A stretch of 48,697 bases of DNA from contig JAFPWU010000012.1 in assembly GCA_017412715.1 (NCBI GenBank), positions 1-48,697 of the forward strand. The letters run 5' to 3'. A model generated the notes under the pieces. It searched no databases. It had not been told where the DNA came from and saw only the letters and a list, made by a program, of their open reading frames with translations. Shown in pieces: positions 36,224 through 45,256 of the stretch (position 1 is the stretch's first letter; the number at the start of each line of letters is the position of its first letter). The stretch comes from Clostridia bacterium. Lineage in GTDB: Bacteria; Bacillota; Clostridia; Christensenellales; Aristaeellaceae. Both the position numbers and the translations under genes were made by a program.

Positions 36224-36787
36224 ATGCTGAGGATTATTGCAGGCACAGCCCGGGGCCGCAGATTCGAGGCGCCGGAGGGAAAGGATACCCGCCCCACGCT
36301 GGACAGGGTTCGGGAGAACCTGTTCAACATGATCCAGGGAAGGCTGATGGATGCCCGGCTTCTGGACCTGTTTGCGGGAAGCGGCGCCCTGAGCCTGGAA
36401 GCTCTGAGCAGGGGAGCGGCCTTCGCCGTGCTGGCGGATCGGGATGAAACCGCCATTCGGACAGAAAAAAAGAACCTGGAAATCCTCGGCTTTCAGGACA
36501 GGGCACGGCAGATCAGGAGCCCCTGGGAGCGCACGCTGCGGACCCTGAAGGGGGAAGGGGAGAAGTTTGACCTGATCTTTCTGGATCCGCCCTATGCCAT
36601 GACCGATCTGCGGGAACTGACGGAAAAGCTGATTCCCCTGATGGCGGAGGATGCCTGGGTCGTGCTGGAGCATCAGGCCGGAGCGGAGATTCAGGTATCA
36701 GAAAGACTGGGTATTGTGAAGGAAAGAGCCTGGGGATACTGCGGGGTGAAGATTTATGAGCAGTTGCGTGATTCCGGGATCCTTTGA
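36224..36787 (+). CDS. rsmD: 16S rRNA (guanine966-N2)-methyltransferase
   Basis: RsmD methylates G966 of 16S rRNA. The 187 residues have the N-terminal MLRIIAGTARGRRFEAPEG, RPTLDRVRENLFN, the SAM loop DLFAGSGALSLEALSRGA (about 47) and the catalytic DPPY (121-124). Start ATG 36224, one base after the upstream stop. It overlaps coaD by 32 bases; rsmD-coaD pairing is very common in Firmicutes. Confidence 0.95.
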   Translation: MLRIIAGTARGRRFEAPEGKDTRPTLDRVRENLFNMIQGRLMDARLLDLFAGSGALSLEALSRGAAFAVLADRDETAIRTEKKNLEILGFQDRARQIRSPWERTLRTLKGEGEKFDLIFLDPPYAMTDLRELTEKLIPLMAEDAWVVLEHQAGAEIQVSERLGIVKERAWGYCGVKIYEQLRDSGIL

Positions 36788-37241
36788 TCCGGTAACCCGT
36801 GGCCATCAGGACCTGATCCGGCGGGCGGCTCAGCTGTTTGACCGGGTGACGGTGGTGGTGATGGTCAATATCCGCAAGCAGGGGTGTTTCTCTCCGGAGG
36901 AGCGGGTGCGACTGCTGGAGAAGGCCTGCCGGTGCGACCCGAATGTGCGGGTGGAACGCTGGGAAGGCCTGCTGAGCGAATATATGCGGGAACGGGAAGA
37001 ACGGACGGTCATCCGGGGTGCCCGCAGCGCCGCGGAGTTTGACGCGGAAATCGTTTCCGCCCAGGCCAACCGGATGCTGAATCCGGAAATGGAGACGCTG
37101 CTGCTGCCTGCGGGAGACGGTATGCAGTGTATCTCCTCTTCCGCGGTCCGGGAGATCGCGGCATTCGGCGGAGATATCCGGGAATTTGTTCCCCGGGAAT
37201 GCGCGGAGGAAATCAGGAAGAAGCTTTTAAAGATGGATTAA
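36756..37241 (+). CDS. coaD: Phosphopantetheine adenylyltransferase
   Basis: CoaD makes dephospho-CoA from 4'-phosphopantetheine and ATP. The 161 residues hold PGSFDPVTRGH (nucleotidyltransferase HxGH-type site, here T-R-G-H with H17), the GARSAAEFDAE block and ISSSAVREIAAFGGDI. Start ATG 36756 lies inside rsmD; a GTG at 36768 is the other option and would give a start closer to the conserved PGSFDP. Its stop TAA is followed directly by a GGGAAAGGC sequence that may be a worn copy of the palindromic repeat. Confidence 0.95.
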   Translation: MSSCVIPGSFDPVTRGHQDLIRRAAQLFDRVTVVVMVNIRKQGCFSPEERVRLLEKACRCDPNVRVERWEGLLSEYMREREERTVIRGARSAAEFDAEIVSAQANRMLNPEMETLLLPAGDGMQCISSSAVREIAAFGGDIREFVPRECAEEIRKKLLKMD

Positions 37242-37325
37242 GGGAAAGGCTGACGGACTCAGTTTTGGCCGGATTTTCCGCCGCACGGGGAAAGAAGGCT
37301 GAATGAACGCTGACGCAGCGTTTCC
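37242..37325. repeat. Possible diverged copy F of the palindromic repeat
   Basis: The region starts GGGAAAGGCTGACGG right after the coaD stop and ends CTGACGCAGCGTTTCC, giving imperfect inverted ends like the family. The GAGCGAAG loop is missing. I list it as doubtful. Confidence 0.35.
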
Positions 37326-37360
37326 TGATGAATTGATTTGCCAGGACGGAGGAAAAAGCT

Positions 37361-38056
37361 ATGGAAACACCGAGAAGAAGAAGTCAGAACCGGGAGGAGC
37401 AGCCCCAGGAACAGACGGAGCAGGTGGGTCTGGACAGTGCGCAGAACTGCATGAACGCGGTAGCCGCCATGAAGCGGGAACTCAGTTCTGCCAAGAAGAC
37501 GCTGATCAATTCGGAAAACTGCGTTGTGAACCGTAATGTTCTGCAGGCCCAGCTGGAGTATCTGGAGCGGAATCTGCCCGGTACCGTGCGCAAGGCGGCG
37601 GAGATCGTTCAGGCGGAGGAGACCATCCGTACGGAGACGGAGGAAAGCCGGAAGAGAATTCTGGGAGAGGCCCAGGCCAGGGCGGATGCCATCGAGGCGG
37701 ACGCGAAGAAGCAGGCGCATGAATTTGCTGATCAGGTAAAGCAGGAAGCAAGCGAAGTCATGGAACGGGCGAATCAGGAAGCTTCCGCCTGCGTGGAGGC
37801 AGCCAGGGCGGAGGCGGCCCGGATGCTGGAGGACGCGGAAAAGAAGGCCAGGCAGATGATTGAGGAAGAGACGGTCGTCCGCCGGGCCAGGGTGGAGAGC
37901 GAGGAGCTGCGGGAGAAAACTCAGCAGGAGATGGCTCAGCTGAGAAAGAATGCGATCGACTTCGTGGATCAGCAGCTGGTTGCTGCGGACCGGAACGTAA
38001 GCGAGCTGCTGAATGCCATTCGCATGGAACGAAATGAAGTCCGCAACCACAGATAA
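37361..38056 (+). CDS. Coiled-coil protein (DivIVA / V-ATPase E-like helical region), unknown function
   Basis: The 231 residues are nearly all helical. An N-terminal polar tail (1-25) precedes long heptad-like stretches rich in E, A, R and K (EIVQAEETIRTETEESRKRI, EADAKKQAHEFADQV, EAARAEAARMLEDAEKKA) up to residue 220. Such proteins often sit near coaD and alr in clostridia and are annotated variously as DivIVA-like or ATPase stalk-like; I cannot assign one. No membrane segment or signal peptide. Start ATG 37361 after GGAGGAAAAA. It is followed by a large inverted repeat. Confidence 0.8.
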   Translation: METPRRRSQNREEQPQEQTEQVGLDSAQNCMNAVAAMKRELSSAKKTLINSENCVVNRNVLQAQLEYLERNLPGTVRKAAEIVQAEETIRTETEESRKRILGEAQARADAIEADAKKQAHEFADQVKQEASEVMERANQEASACVEAARAEAARMLEDAEKKARQMIEEETVVRRARVESEELREKTQQEMAQLRKNAIDFVDQQLVAADRNVSELLNAIRMERNEVRNHR

Positions 38057-38063
38057 AGCATCA

Positions 38064-38161
38064 AACCTGGGATGGCCTTATGTTTCGCTTTCCCGCAAAA
38101 TGATTTGCGGGCTGCAGGAAAGGGGCACAGCGAAAGCGAAAAAACAGGTATGGTCCAGGTT
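38064..38161 (+). repeat. 98-nt nested hairpin between two genes
   Basis: Three stems are stacked: AACCTGG/CCAGGTT (38064-38070, 38155-38161), TTTCGCTTTC/GAAAGCGAAA (38083-38092, 38132-38141) and CCCGCAAA/TTTGCGGG (38092-38099, 38104-38111). All are perfect, with unpaired stretches between. There is no T-run, so this is not a plain terminator. It differs in sequence from the copy A-D family. Confidence 0.8.
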
Positions 38162-38327
38162 CAGGAAATGCTGAACAAATGAACAGGCTGTTATACGTCT
38201 GAACGAATGCCCAAGAAAGTACTGAATCATATACTTTTATCTGAGACAGCCTGATCGAGGAGGTATAAGCCGGATTGAAATAGATCGGCGTTTCCCAAAG
38301 ATAAAACGAAGTAAGGAGGAAAAGACA

Positions 38328-39854
38328 ATGAAAAAGGTATTATCGTTGCTGATTACACTGATGATTCTGGCGCTTCCTCTGGCGGGAACGGCGGAGAGCA
38401 TGGCGGCTGGAAGCTTCTTCCAGAAATATCTGGAGGAAGGTCAGCGGCAGGTTGTGGATTTCAGCCTGCAGCTGGGCGATGGCGCTCAGAGTATGCTGGG
38501 AGACGAAACGGGGAGTATGGTTCAAGAACTGCTCAATGCCATGAAGATCGAACTGGCAGCCCAGAAGGGTGAAAACAAGACGCAGGGGGCTCTGCGGATT
38601 CTGATGAATGATCAGCGCGCGGCGGATGTGGTTCTGGCGGTTGGTGAGAAAGGCCTTTATGCGGCGTCCAGCTTCCTGGGGGACAAAATCCTGATGCTGA
38701 CCCTTGAACAGGTGAAGAATCTGGCGGAACAGGTCTTGCAGCAAATGGTGGATGAGGGGCAGCTGACGCAGGAGCAGCTGGATCAGCTGAAGGGCGCTGC
38801 TGCTTCCTTCTCCGGGGATCCTGAAGCTTTCCTTTCTTCCCTGATCGGGTCTCCGGATCTGCAGGGGCTGATGGAAGCGTTGCAGGGTGTGGTTTCCCAG
38901 GATCCGGAGATTACTGCTGTGGAGGAAGTTCCGGAAGGAGTTACGATTGACGCGAAAATGCGGATGTCCCTGGTGTTGTCCAAAGAGGGGATGACCCGGG
39001 TAACCACGGAACTGGCCAAGGTGCTGTATTCCATGCCGGTGATCCGGAAGAGCCTGACATTCGCTGCGCAACAGAATGGCCAGGAAGCCCCATCGGAAGA
39101 GCAGCTGATTACGGCGTTGAACCGGATCCCTGAAGCGCTGGAAGGGGATCTGCCCCTGGATCTTTATATGAATGAGACAGGGGATCAGATGCAGTTCCTG
39201 TCTGATTTCCAGGTCAAGGCAGGGGAAACACCCACGCCGGTGAGCGCAAATGTGCTGATTGAAATGGCGGAGGCTGCACCGCACCTGGCCGGAACAATCA
39301 TGGTGGGAACAGAAGATACATCCGCCACTGTTTTCCGTGGCGATATGCGCTTGACCGGTGCAGATGGGGGTCAGGTGATGGATATGGATATCAGTACGGA
39401 TATCACTGAGAATGGCGAGACCTATACAGCCCTGCAAGAGAATATCCATATGACCTTCGCCTCCGGCGAAAACGATATAAATGTAAATGCTGATGTCACT
39501 GTACAAGTGAAGCAGGACGCTTCCTCGGATCCTGTGACCGTGAGTTATACCGCATCCTTCGGGCAGAAGGATCTGGGAGATCACGCGGAGAGCAATACGA
39601 TGGTGACGTTTGCCATTGATGGTCTGGGCACCATCCTGACTGTGACGGCAGACGGGAGAACGGATATGGCGGAAGCCTGGATTACGGTGGATGAAGCGGT
39701 GCAGCCCTTGTCCATGAGCCCGGAGGAGCAGGAGATCCTGATGGGTGAGATTCAGCAAAGCGCTTTCTCGGGCATGACTATGCTTCTTAGCAGCCTGCCT
39801 TCCGAAGTGCAAAGTCTGATCCTGCAGAATGCGGATGCCCTGACGGGCCAGTGA
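38328..39854 (+). CDS. Exported protein of unknown function
   Basis: I do not recognise this 508-residue protein. It has a clear signal peptide (MKKVLSLLITLMILALPLAG, likely type I cleavage near AGTAES) and no lipobox cysteine. The mature part is acidic, with alternating Q/E-rich helical stretches (GEAQ, EEGQLTQEQLDQLKG) in the first third and beta-like T/V/D-rich repeats later (DMDISTDITENGETY, NINVNADVTVQVKQ-like). No cysteine cluster or enzyme motif is seen. GGAGG upstream of ATG 38328 is strong. Its codon use has more A/T-ending codons than its neighbours, which could mean a different history or lower expression. Confidence 0.8.
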   Translation: MKKVLSLLITLMILALPLAGTAESMAAGSFFQKYLEEGQRQVVDFSLQLGDGAQSMLGDETGSMVQELLNAMKIELAAQKGENKTQGALRILMNDQRAADVVLAVGEKGLYAASSFLGDKILMLTLEQVKNLAEQVLQQMVDEGQLTQEQLDQLKGAAASFSGDPEAFLSSLIGSPDLQGLMEALQGVVSQDPEITAVEEVPEGVTIDAKMRMSLVLSKEGMTRVTTELAKVLYSMPVIRKSLTFAAQQNGQEAPSEEQLITALNRIPEALEGDLPLDLYMNETGDQMQFLSDFQVKAGETPTPVSANVLIEMAEAAPHLAGTIMVGTEDTSATVFRGDMRLTGADGGQVMDMDISTDITENGETYTALQENIHMTFASGENDINVNADVTVQVKQDASSDPVTVSYTASFGQKDLGDHAESNTMVTFAIDGLGTILTVTADGRTDMAEAWITVDEAVQPLSMSPEEQEILMGEIQQSAFSGMTMLLSSLPSEVQSLILQNADALTGQ

Positions 39855-39882
39855 GATCCTGTGAGGGATGCCTCGAAGACTC

Positions 39883-39926
39883 GTTTCATCCGGATACATG
39901 CACATGATCTATCCGGAAGATGAAAC
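39883..39926. repeat. Inverted repeat after the exported-protein gene
   Basis: GTTTCATCCGGATA (39883-39896) pairs with TATCCG-GAA-GATGAAAC (39910-39926), a long stem with a three-base bulge. It lies between the stop at 39854 and the terminator. Confidence 0.7.
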
Positions 39927-39947
39927 ATGTTCAATCACTTTTCTGCT

Positions 39948-39980
39948 AACGCCCTTTTCCGCACGGGGAAGGGCGTTTTT
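39948..39980 (+). terminator. Intrinsic terminator
   Basis: AACGCCCTT and CC (39948-39960) pair with GG and AAGGGCGTT (39965-39977) around a GCAC loop, followed by T to 39980. It ends the exported-protein transcript. Confidence 0.88.
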
Positions 39981-40083
39981 CCGTGAAAACGATTGTATTT
40001 TTCCGGGTTTTTATTTGCGTTCCCGGGAAGAAGGGCGTAAGATAAAAGGCACTGAAAAATTCCGGAAAACGGAGGGAACTGAG

Positions 40084-41718
40084 ATGACTATTGTGCATCT
40101 GCTGGAGCGGAACGCCCGGGAATGGCCGAACGATTCCGCCCTGATTGAGATTAATCCGGATCAGCCGGAGACCCGACGGGTCACCTGGCATGAGTTTGAA
40201 CTGGTAGAGCCCAGCGCCAGGGCCCGGCATTACCGGCGGGAAATAACCTGGGCAGTATTCAACGAGAAAGCCAACCGAATCGCCAACATGCTTCGGAGCC
40301 ACGGAATCGGCAAGGGCAACAAGGTTGCCATCCTGCTGATGAACTGCATCGACTGGCTGCCCATCTACTTCGGCATCCTGAAGACAGGAGCCCTGGCTGT
40401 GCCCATGAATTTCCGCTATGCAGCCAATGAGATCGAGTACTGTCTGAACCTGTCCGACAGCAATATGATCATCTTTGGGCCGGAATTTATCGGACGGGTG
40501 GAGGAAATCGCGGATCACATTCCGCAGGTGGCGCTGGTATATCTGGGTCCGGGTTGCCCCTCTTTTGCGGATGACCTGAATGAGCTGATCAATGAGTGCA
40601 GTTCCCTTTTCCCGGATTGCGAGCTGACGGAGGAGGATGAGGCGGCGATCTACTTCTCTTCCGGCACCACGGGATTTCCCAAGGCGATTCTGCATAAGCA
40701 CCGCAGCCTGATTCATTCCTGCCGGGTGGAGCAGGCCCATCACGGTCAGACGAAGGATGACTGTTTCCTCTGCATTCCGCCCCTGTATCATACCGGAGCC
40801 AAGATGCACTGGTTTGGCAGCCTGATCTCCGGCAGCAAGGCGGTGATTCTGAAGGGAACCCGTCCGGAAACCATTCTGCAGGCTGTCAGCCGGGAACACT
40901 GCACCATCGTATGGCTGCTGGTGCCCTGGGCTCAGGATATTCTGACGGCGCTGGACAGCGGAGAGCTTCGACTGGAGGACTATGAACTGTCCCAATGGCG
41001 GCTGATGCATATTGGCGCTCAGCCCGTGCCTCAGAGCCTGATCCGCCGCTGGCTGAAGTACTTTCCGAATCATCAGTATGACACCAATTACGGCCTGAGC
41101 GAGTCCATCGGCCCCGGCGCCGTGCATCTTGGCGTGGAAAATGTGCGCAAGGTGGGCGCCATCGGCATTCCCGGATACGGCTGGGAAGTGAAGATCGTGG
41201 ACCAGAATCAGCAGGAGGTGCCCCAGGGCGAGGTGGGCGAGCTGGCGCTGAAGGGCCCGGGAGTCATGGTATGCTATTATAATAATCCGCAGGCTACGGC
41301 TGAGACGCTGAAGGGAGATTGGCTGCTGACGGGAGATATGGCCAGGATGGATGAAGAGGGCTTCATCTATCTGGTTGATCGGAAAAAGGATGTGGTTATC
41401 TCCGGCGGCGAAAACCTCTATCCCGTGGAGATTGAAAACTTCATTGCCGGATTCAAGCCCGTCAAGGATGTGGCGGTGATCGGTCTGCCGGATGCCAGGC
41501 TGGGGGAAATTGCCGCGGCGATTATCGAACTGGTGCCGGGCGTGGAATGCACTGTGGAGGATATTCAGGAGTACTGCCAGGGAATGCCCCGGTATAAACG
41601 CCCTCGGAAGATCATTCTGGCCCCTGTGCCGCGGAATGCCACCGGAAAAATTGAAAAGCCGAAGCTGAGGAAAATCTACGGCGGAGAAGGCCTGGTAGAC
41701 AGTCAGAATAAATCATAA
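40084..41718 (+). CDS. AMP-binding acyl-CoA ligase (long/medium-chain type)
   Basis: This 544-residue enzyme activates a carboxylic acid to an acyl-AMP and then the CoA thioester. Motifs are the P-loop SSGTTGFPK (about 193), TNYGLSES, LLTGDMARMDEEGFIYLVDRKKD and GGENLYPVEIE; the C-terminal catalytic lysine lies in NATGKIEKPKL. Start ATG 40084 follows GGAGGGAACTGAG; an in-frame ATG at 39868 overlaps the upstream inverted repeat and terminator and is rejected. Substrate is not evident. The downstream iorAB-paaK genes make an aryl-acid link possible, but they form a separate operon. Confidence 0.92.
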   Translation: MTIVHLLERNAREWPNDSALIEINPDQPETRRVTWHEFELVEPSARARHYRREITWAVFNEKANRIANMLRSHGIGKGNKVAILLMNCIDWLPIYFGILKTGALAVPMNFRYAANEIEYCLNLSDSNMIIFGPEFIGRVEEIADHIPQVALVYLGPGCPSFADDLNELINECSSLFPDCELTEEDEAAIYFSSGTTGFPKAILHKHRSLIHSCRVEQAHHGQTKDDCFLCIPPLYHTGAKMHWFGSLISGSKAVILKGTRPETILQAVSREHCTIVWLLVPWAQDILTALDSGELRLEDYELSQWRLMHIGAQPVPQSLIRRWLKYFPNHQYDTNYGLSESIGPGAVHLGVENVRKVGAIGIPGYGWEVKIVDQNQQEVPQGEVGELALKGPGVMVCYYNNPQATAETLKGDWLLTGDMARMDEEGFIYLVDRKKDVVISGGENLYPVEIENFIAGFKPVKDVAVIGLPDARLGEIAAAIIELVPGVECTVEDIQEYCQGMPRYKRPRKIILAPVPRNATGKIEKPKLRKIYGGEGLVDSQNKS

Positions 41719-41722
41719 ATAT

Positions 41723-41754
41723 TTTTCGCCTCCGAATCATCCCGGAGGCGAAAA
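41723..41754. terminator. Hairpin, possible bidirectional terminator
   Basis: TTTTCGCCTCCG (41723-41734) pairs perfectly with CGGAGGCGAAAA (41743-41754). The T and A runs are part of the stem, so it could act from either side between the convergent ligase and rluA genes. Confidence 0.65.
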
Positions 41755-41808
41755 TACTATGATCAGGAGAGCTGCAGGCCGACCCCGGAAAAAACTGAGG
41801 TATTTTTT

Positions 41809-41870
41809 CAGCTTCCATCATCCACGCTCAGACGATGAATGCCGAAAGAGCGGCTGATTATTGCTTTCTA
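41809..41870 (-). repeat. Palindromic intergenic repeat, copy D
   Basis: On the minus strand the copy begins with the rluA stop TAG (41868-41870) and continues AAAGCAATAATCAGCC, then CTCTTTCGGC and TCATCGTCTGAGCG as in copies B and C. The right half is eroded. It ends near the T-run before 41809. Confidence 0.75.
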
Positions 41871-42734
41871 AGAATCCAGCCACGGTGGCGTCGAATCAAA
41901 GGTCAGCAGCCTGCCTGTCAGGGGATGAAGAAGACGCAGATAAGCGCTGTGGAGAGCGAATCTTCCCGGAAATTCTTCAGGCTGCTCCTGCCCGTAGAGG
42001 AAATCTCCCCGGACGGGGCAGCCCAAAGCTGCCAGATGCACCCGGATCTGATGGGTTCTTCCCGTTTCCAGCCGCAGCCGGATCAGCGCTTTCCTGTCCT
42101 GCGCGGAAATAACCCGGTACCGGGTGCTGGCGGCCTGTCCATCCGGGGCGATGATCCGGCGGACGGAGGCCGCGTTCTCCTTCCGAATGGGCAGGCTGAT
42201 GACGCCTTCCCGGGCCTCGGGGATCCCGTCTGTCAGGGCGAGATACTCCCGGATAAAATCCTCGCTGTGGAGCTGACGCTGAAGCAGATCCTGAGTATGG
42301 CCGTCCCGGGCGATCACCATCAGACCGCTGGTTCCTTTGTCGAGACGGTTTACCGGGCGATAGATAAACCCCGCCGGACACCCCAGATGAAAGTAGACCG
42401 CGTTTTCCAGGGAGTCCGTCGGATGGCCGGCACTGCTCTGGCTGGCCAGAGGGGCAGGCTTGTCCACGACCATCAGGCAGTCATCTTCATAAGGAATGAT
42501 CAGCGGAAGCGAAAATGCTGCGGGCGTGTAGACGGGATCCTTTTCCGGAAAGATCACCTCGATTCGCTCGCCGGCATGCACCCTGTCCCTCATATGGACG
42601 GGTGATCCGTTTCGCAGAATCTGGCCGTTCCATTTGGCGCTTTTAAGAGCGGACCAGCTCAGACGCATGGAATTCAGAAGGATCTGACGCAGCATCAGGC
42701 CGTCTTCCTCCGGCCGCACAGTCCAGTTTATCAT
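41868..42734 (-). CDS. RluA-family pseudouridine synthase
   Basis: The 288-residue enzyme isomerises uridine to pseudouridine in rRNA or tRNA. An S4-like RNA-binding part (about 15-65) precedes the catalytic domain with D132 in NRLDKGTSGLMV; the usual motif is HRLDK, here N. RTHQIRVHLAALGCP marks the end of the fold. Which RluA/RluD-type site it modifies cannot be told. Start ATG 42734 after GGAAAGGTG. The stop lies on the end of repeat copy D. Confidence 0.93.
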   Translation of the reverse strand: MINWTVRPEEDGLMLRQILLNSMRLSWSALKSAKWNGQILRNGSPVHMRDRVHAGERIEVIFPEKDPVYTPAAFSLPLIIPYEDDCLMVVDKPAPLASQSSAGHPTDSLENAVYFHLGCPAGFIYRPVNRLDKGTSGLMVIARDGHTQDLLQRQLHSEDFIREYLALTDGIPEAREGVISLPIRKENAASVRRIIAPDGQAASTRYRVISAQDRKALIRLRLETGRTHQIRVHLAALGCPVRGDFLYGQEQPEEFPGRFALHSAYLRLLHPLTGRLLTFDSTPPWLDS

Positions 42735-42817
42735 GACGCAGGTTCACCTTTCCGGAAAGGAGATTAGGGACTCCGTCCCATTATACCCGATCCGGGAAGA
42801 AAAGACGAGGAAAAAAC

Positions 42818-42846
42818 GTGACACAAACCGTAAATACAGATATAAT
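42818..42846 (+). promoter_or_regulatory. Promoter of the iorA-iorB-paaK-ACT operon
   Basis: GTGACA (42818-42823), 17 bases, perfect TATAAT (42841-42846). Confidence 0.82.
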
Positions 42847-42899
42847 AATCTGGTTATGAAGATGAGCCCGCGGCCTGCGGGATGAAGGGAATGAATTAT

Positions 42900-44648
42900 T
42901 TGAAGAAACTGCTTATTGGCAATGAAGCGGTTGCCTGGGGCCTGTATCATGGCGGACTAAGGGTGATCAGCTCCTATCCCGGAACACCATCCACGGAGAT
43001 TACGGAGTTCCTGGCGAAACATGACGATATCCATTCGGAATGGGCGCCCAACGAGAAGGTCGCCTGTGAAGCGGCCTTCGGAGCCAGCCTGGCGGGAGCA
43101 AGGTCTGCCTGCGCCATGAAGCATGTGGGGCTCAACGTAGCGGCGGATCCCCTCTTTACTCTGAGCTATACGGGAGTTACCGGGGGACTTGTGATCTGCG
43201 TAGCGGATGATCCGGCCATGCACTCTTCCCAGAACGAGCAGGACTCCCGGCATTATGCCATCGGGGCCAAGGTGCCCATGCTGGAGCCCTCGGACAGTGC
43301 GGAAGCATACGAATTTGCCCGGTCTGCGTTTGCCCTCAGCGAGGAGTACGATACACCGGTGCTCTTTCGGATGTGTACCAGGATTGCGCACAGCCAGTGC
43401 ATCGTGGACCTTGGAGAGCGGGAGGAGACTCCGCTGAAGGAATACGTAAAACAGCCATCCAAGTATATCATGATGCCGGCCTATGCCAAGGCGAAGCATC
43501 CTGTTGTTGAGAGCAGGACGGAGAAACTTCGGGAGCTGGCAGAAGACTGTAAATATAACCGGGTGGAAAACCGGGGCAGCCGGATCGGTATCATTACCAG
43601 CGGATGCAGTTATCTGTACGTGAAGGAGATCTTCGGGGACAGCGTTTCCATCCTGAAGATCGGCATGCCCAATCCGCTGCCGGTAAAGCTGATCAGGGAT
43701 TTTGCCGCCTCGGTGGAGAAGCTGTATGTGATTGAGGAACTGGATCCTGTCATCGAGAACCATGTCCGATCCCTGGGGATCGAATGCGTGGGCAAGGAGC
43801 TGTTCAGCCCTGTGGGCGAATTCAGCCAGCAGACCATCCGGGAAGCTTTCCTGAAGGAAAAAGTGGACGTGGGGACGATTCCGGAAAAGCAGGGAGATGC
43901 TCCCCAGGTGCCGGGACGGCCGCCTATGATGTGCGCGGGATGCCCGCACCGGGGAATGTTCTATACCCTGGCAAAGAATCATATTACCGTGCTGGGGGAT
44001 ATCGGATGCTATACCCTGGGGGCCGTTGCGCCTCTGAATGCGCTGGATTCCACCCTGTGTATGGGCGCCAGCGTCAGCGGCATTCATGGGTTCAACCTGG
44101 CCCGGGGCGCGGAGACGGAAAAGAAGACCGTGGCCGTTATCGGGGATTCTACCTTCATGCATTCCGGCATGACCGGGCTTGTGAATATCGCCTATAATGC
44201 CACCAATTCCACCGTAATCATTCTGGATAATTCAATTACCGGTATGACCGGGCACCAGCAGAATCCCACGACCGGTTACAACATTAAGGGAGATCCGGCC
44301 GCAAAGGTCAATCTGGAAGCTCTCTGCCATGCCCTGGGGATTAACCGGGTCCGGGTGGTGGATCCCTACAATCTTGCAGAGTGCGAGCAGGCGGTAAAGG
44401 AGGAGCTGGCCGCGGAAGAGCCCAGTGTGATCATCTCCCGCCGCCCCTGCGTGCTGCTGAAGTACGTGAAACCCAAAGCCCCCCTGCGGGTCGACGCGGA
44501 AAAGTGCCGGTCCTGCAAGCGCTGTATGGGCATGGGCTGCCCTGCTATCTCCATGAAGGAGGGCAAAGCCCGGATCGACCGGACCCTCTGCGTGGGCTGC
44601 GGCGTCTGCAGCCAGCTGTGTCCCTTTGGGGCGATTGCGGATCATTGA
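42900..44648 (+). CDS. iorA: Indolepyruvate:ferredoxin oxidoreductase, alpha subunit
   Basis: IorA is the TPP-binding subunit that decarboxylates aryl pyruvates (from Trp, Phe, Tyr) to aryl-acetyl-CoA with ferredoxin as electron acceptor. The 582 residues have the pyrimidine-domain start KKLLIGNEAVAWG and SSYPGTPSTEI, the TPP motif GDIGCYTLGA ... GDSTFMHSG, and two C-terminal 4Fe-4S motifs: CRSCKRCMGMGCP and CVGCGVCSQLCP. I prefer the TTG at 42900, because AAGGGA (42885-42890) is 9 bases upstream and the protein then begins like its relatives; the ATG at 42882 has no ribosome site. Strictly anaerobic metabolism is implied. Confidence 0.95.
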   Translation: MKKLLIGNEAVAWGLYHGGLRVISSYPGTPSTEITEFLAKHDDIHSEWAPNEKVACEAAFGASLAGARSACAMKHVGLNVAADPLFTLSYTGVTGGLVICVADDPAMHSSQNEQDSRHYAIGAKVPMLEPSDSAEAYEFARSAFALSEEYDTPVLFRMCTRIAHSQCIVDLGEREETPLKEYVKQPSKYIMMPAYAKAKHPVVESRTEKLRELAEDCKYNRVENRGSRIGIITSGCSYLYVKEIFGDSVSILKIGMPNPLPVKLIRDFAASVEKLYVIEELDPVIENHVRSLGIECVGKELFSPVGEFSQQTIREAFLKEKVDVGTIPEKQGDAPQVPGRPPMMCAGCPHRGMFYTLAKNHITVLGDIGCYTLGAVAPLNALDSTLCMGASVSGIHGFNLARGAETEKKTVAVIGDSTFMHSGMTGLVNIAYNATNSTVIILDNSITGMTGHQQNPTTGYNIKGDPAAKVNLEALCHALGINRVRVVDPYNLAECEQAVKEELAAEEPSVIISRRPCVLLKYVKPKAPLRVDAEKCRSCKRCMGMGCPAISMKEGKARIDRTLCVGCGVCSQLCPFGAIADH

Positions 44649-44660
44649 GAGGAACGAAAA

Positions 44661-45233
44661 ATGGAAACGAAGAGTATTATGATCGTGGGCGTAGGGGGGC
44701 AGGGAAGCCTGCTGGCCAGCAAGCTGCTGGGCAACCTGCTGACGGATGAGGGATACGACGTGAAAGTCAGTGAGGTTCACGGCATGAGCCAGCGGGGCGG
44801 AAGCGTCGTGACCTATGTACGGTATGGGGAGAAGGTCTATTCTCCCATTGTGACCGAAGGTGAATGCGATTTCATCATCAGCTTCGAGAAGCTGGAAGCG
44901 GCCCGCTTCGCCGGCTGCCTGAAAAAGGGCGGCAGGATTATTGTAAACACGCAGCAGATTGATCCCATGCCTGTGATTACCGGCGCCGCGGTCTATCCGG
45001 AGGAAGTGCTGGAGGATCTGAAAGCACAGGGATTTGATGTCGATGCCATTGATGCCCTGACGCCGGCTCTGGAGGCCGGGAGCGCCAAGGCAGTCAATAT
45101 TGTCCTGATGGGCCATTTCGCAGCTCACTCAGGCATTTCGAGGGAAAGCTGGCTGGCCGCGCTGGAGAAGACGGTGCCGGGCAAGTTCCTGGAAATGAAT
45201 CTGAAAGCATTTGACATGGGATTTAACGCATAA
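44661..45233 (+). CDS. iorB: Indolepyruvate:ferredoxin oxidoreductase, beta subunit
   Basis: IorB (190 residues) carries the gamma-type domain that completes the IorAB heterodimer. IVGVGGQGSLLASKLLG (about 8-24) and VSEVHGMSQRGGSV are diagnostic. Start ATG 44661, 12 bases after iorA, with GAGAGGAA upstream. Same operon. Confidence 0.95.
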   Translation: METKSIMIVGVGGQGSLLASKLLGNLLTDEGYDVKVSEVHGMSQRGGSVVTYVRYGEKVYSPIVTEGECDFIISFEKLEAARFAGCLKKGGRIIVNTQQIDPMPVITGAAVYPEEVLEDLKAQGFDVDAIDALTPALEAGSAKAVNIVLMGHFAAHSGISRESWLAALEKTVPGKFLEMNLKAFDMGFNA

Positions 45234-45256
45234 AAGAAAATAAAGAAGGAGGAGTG

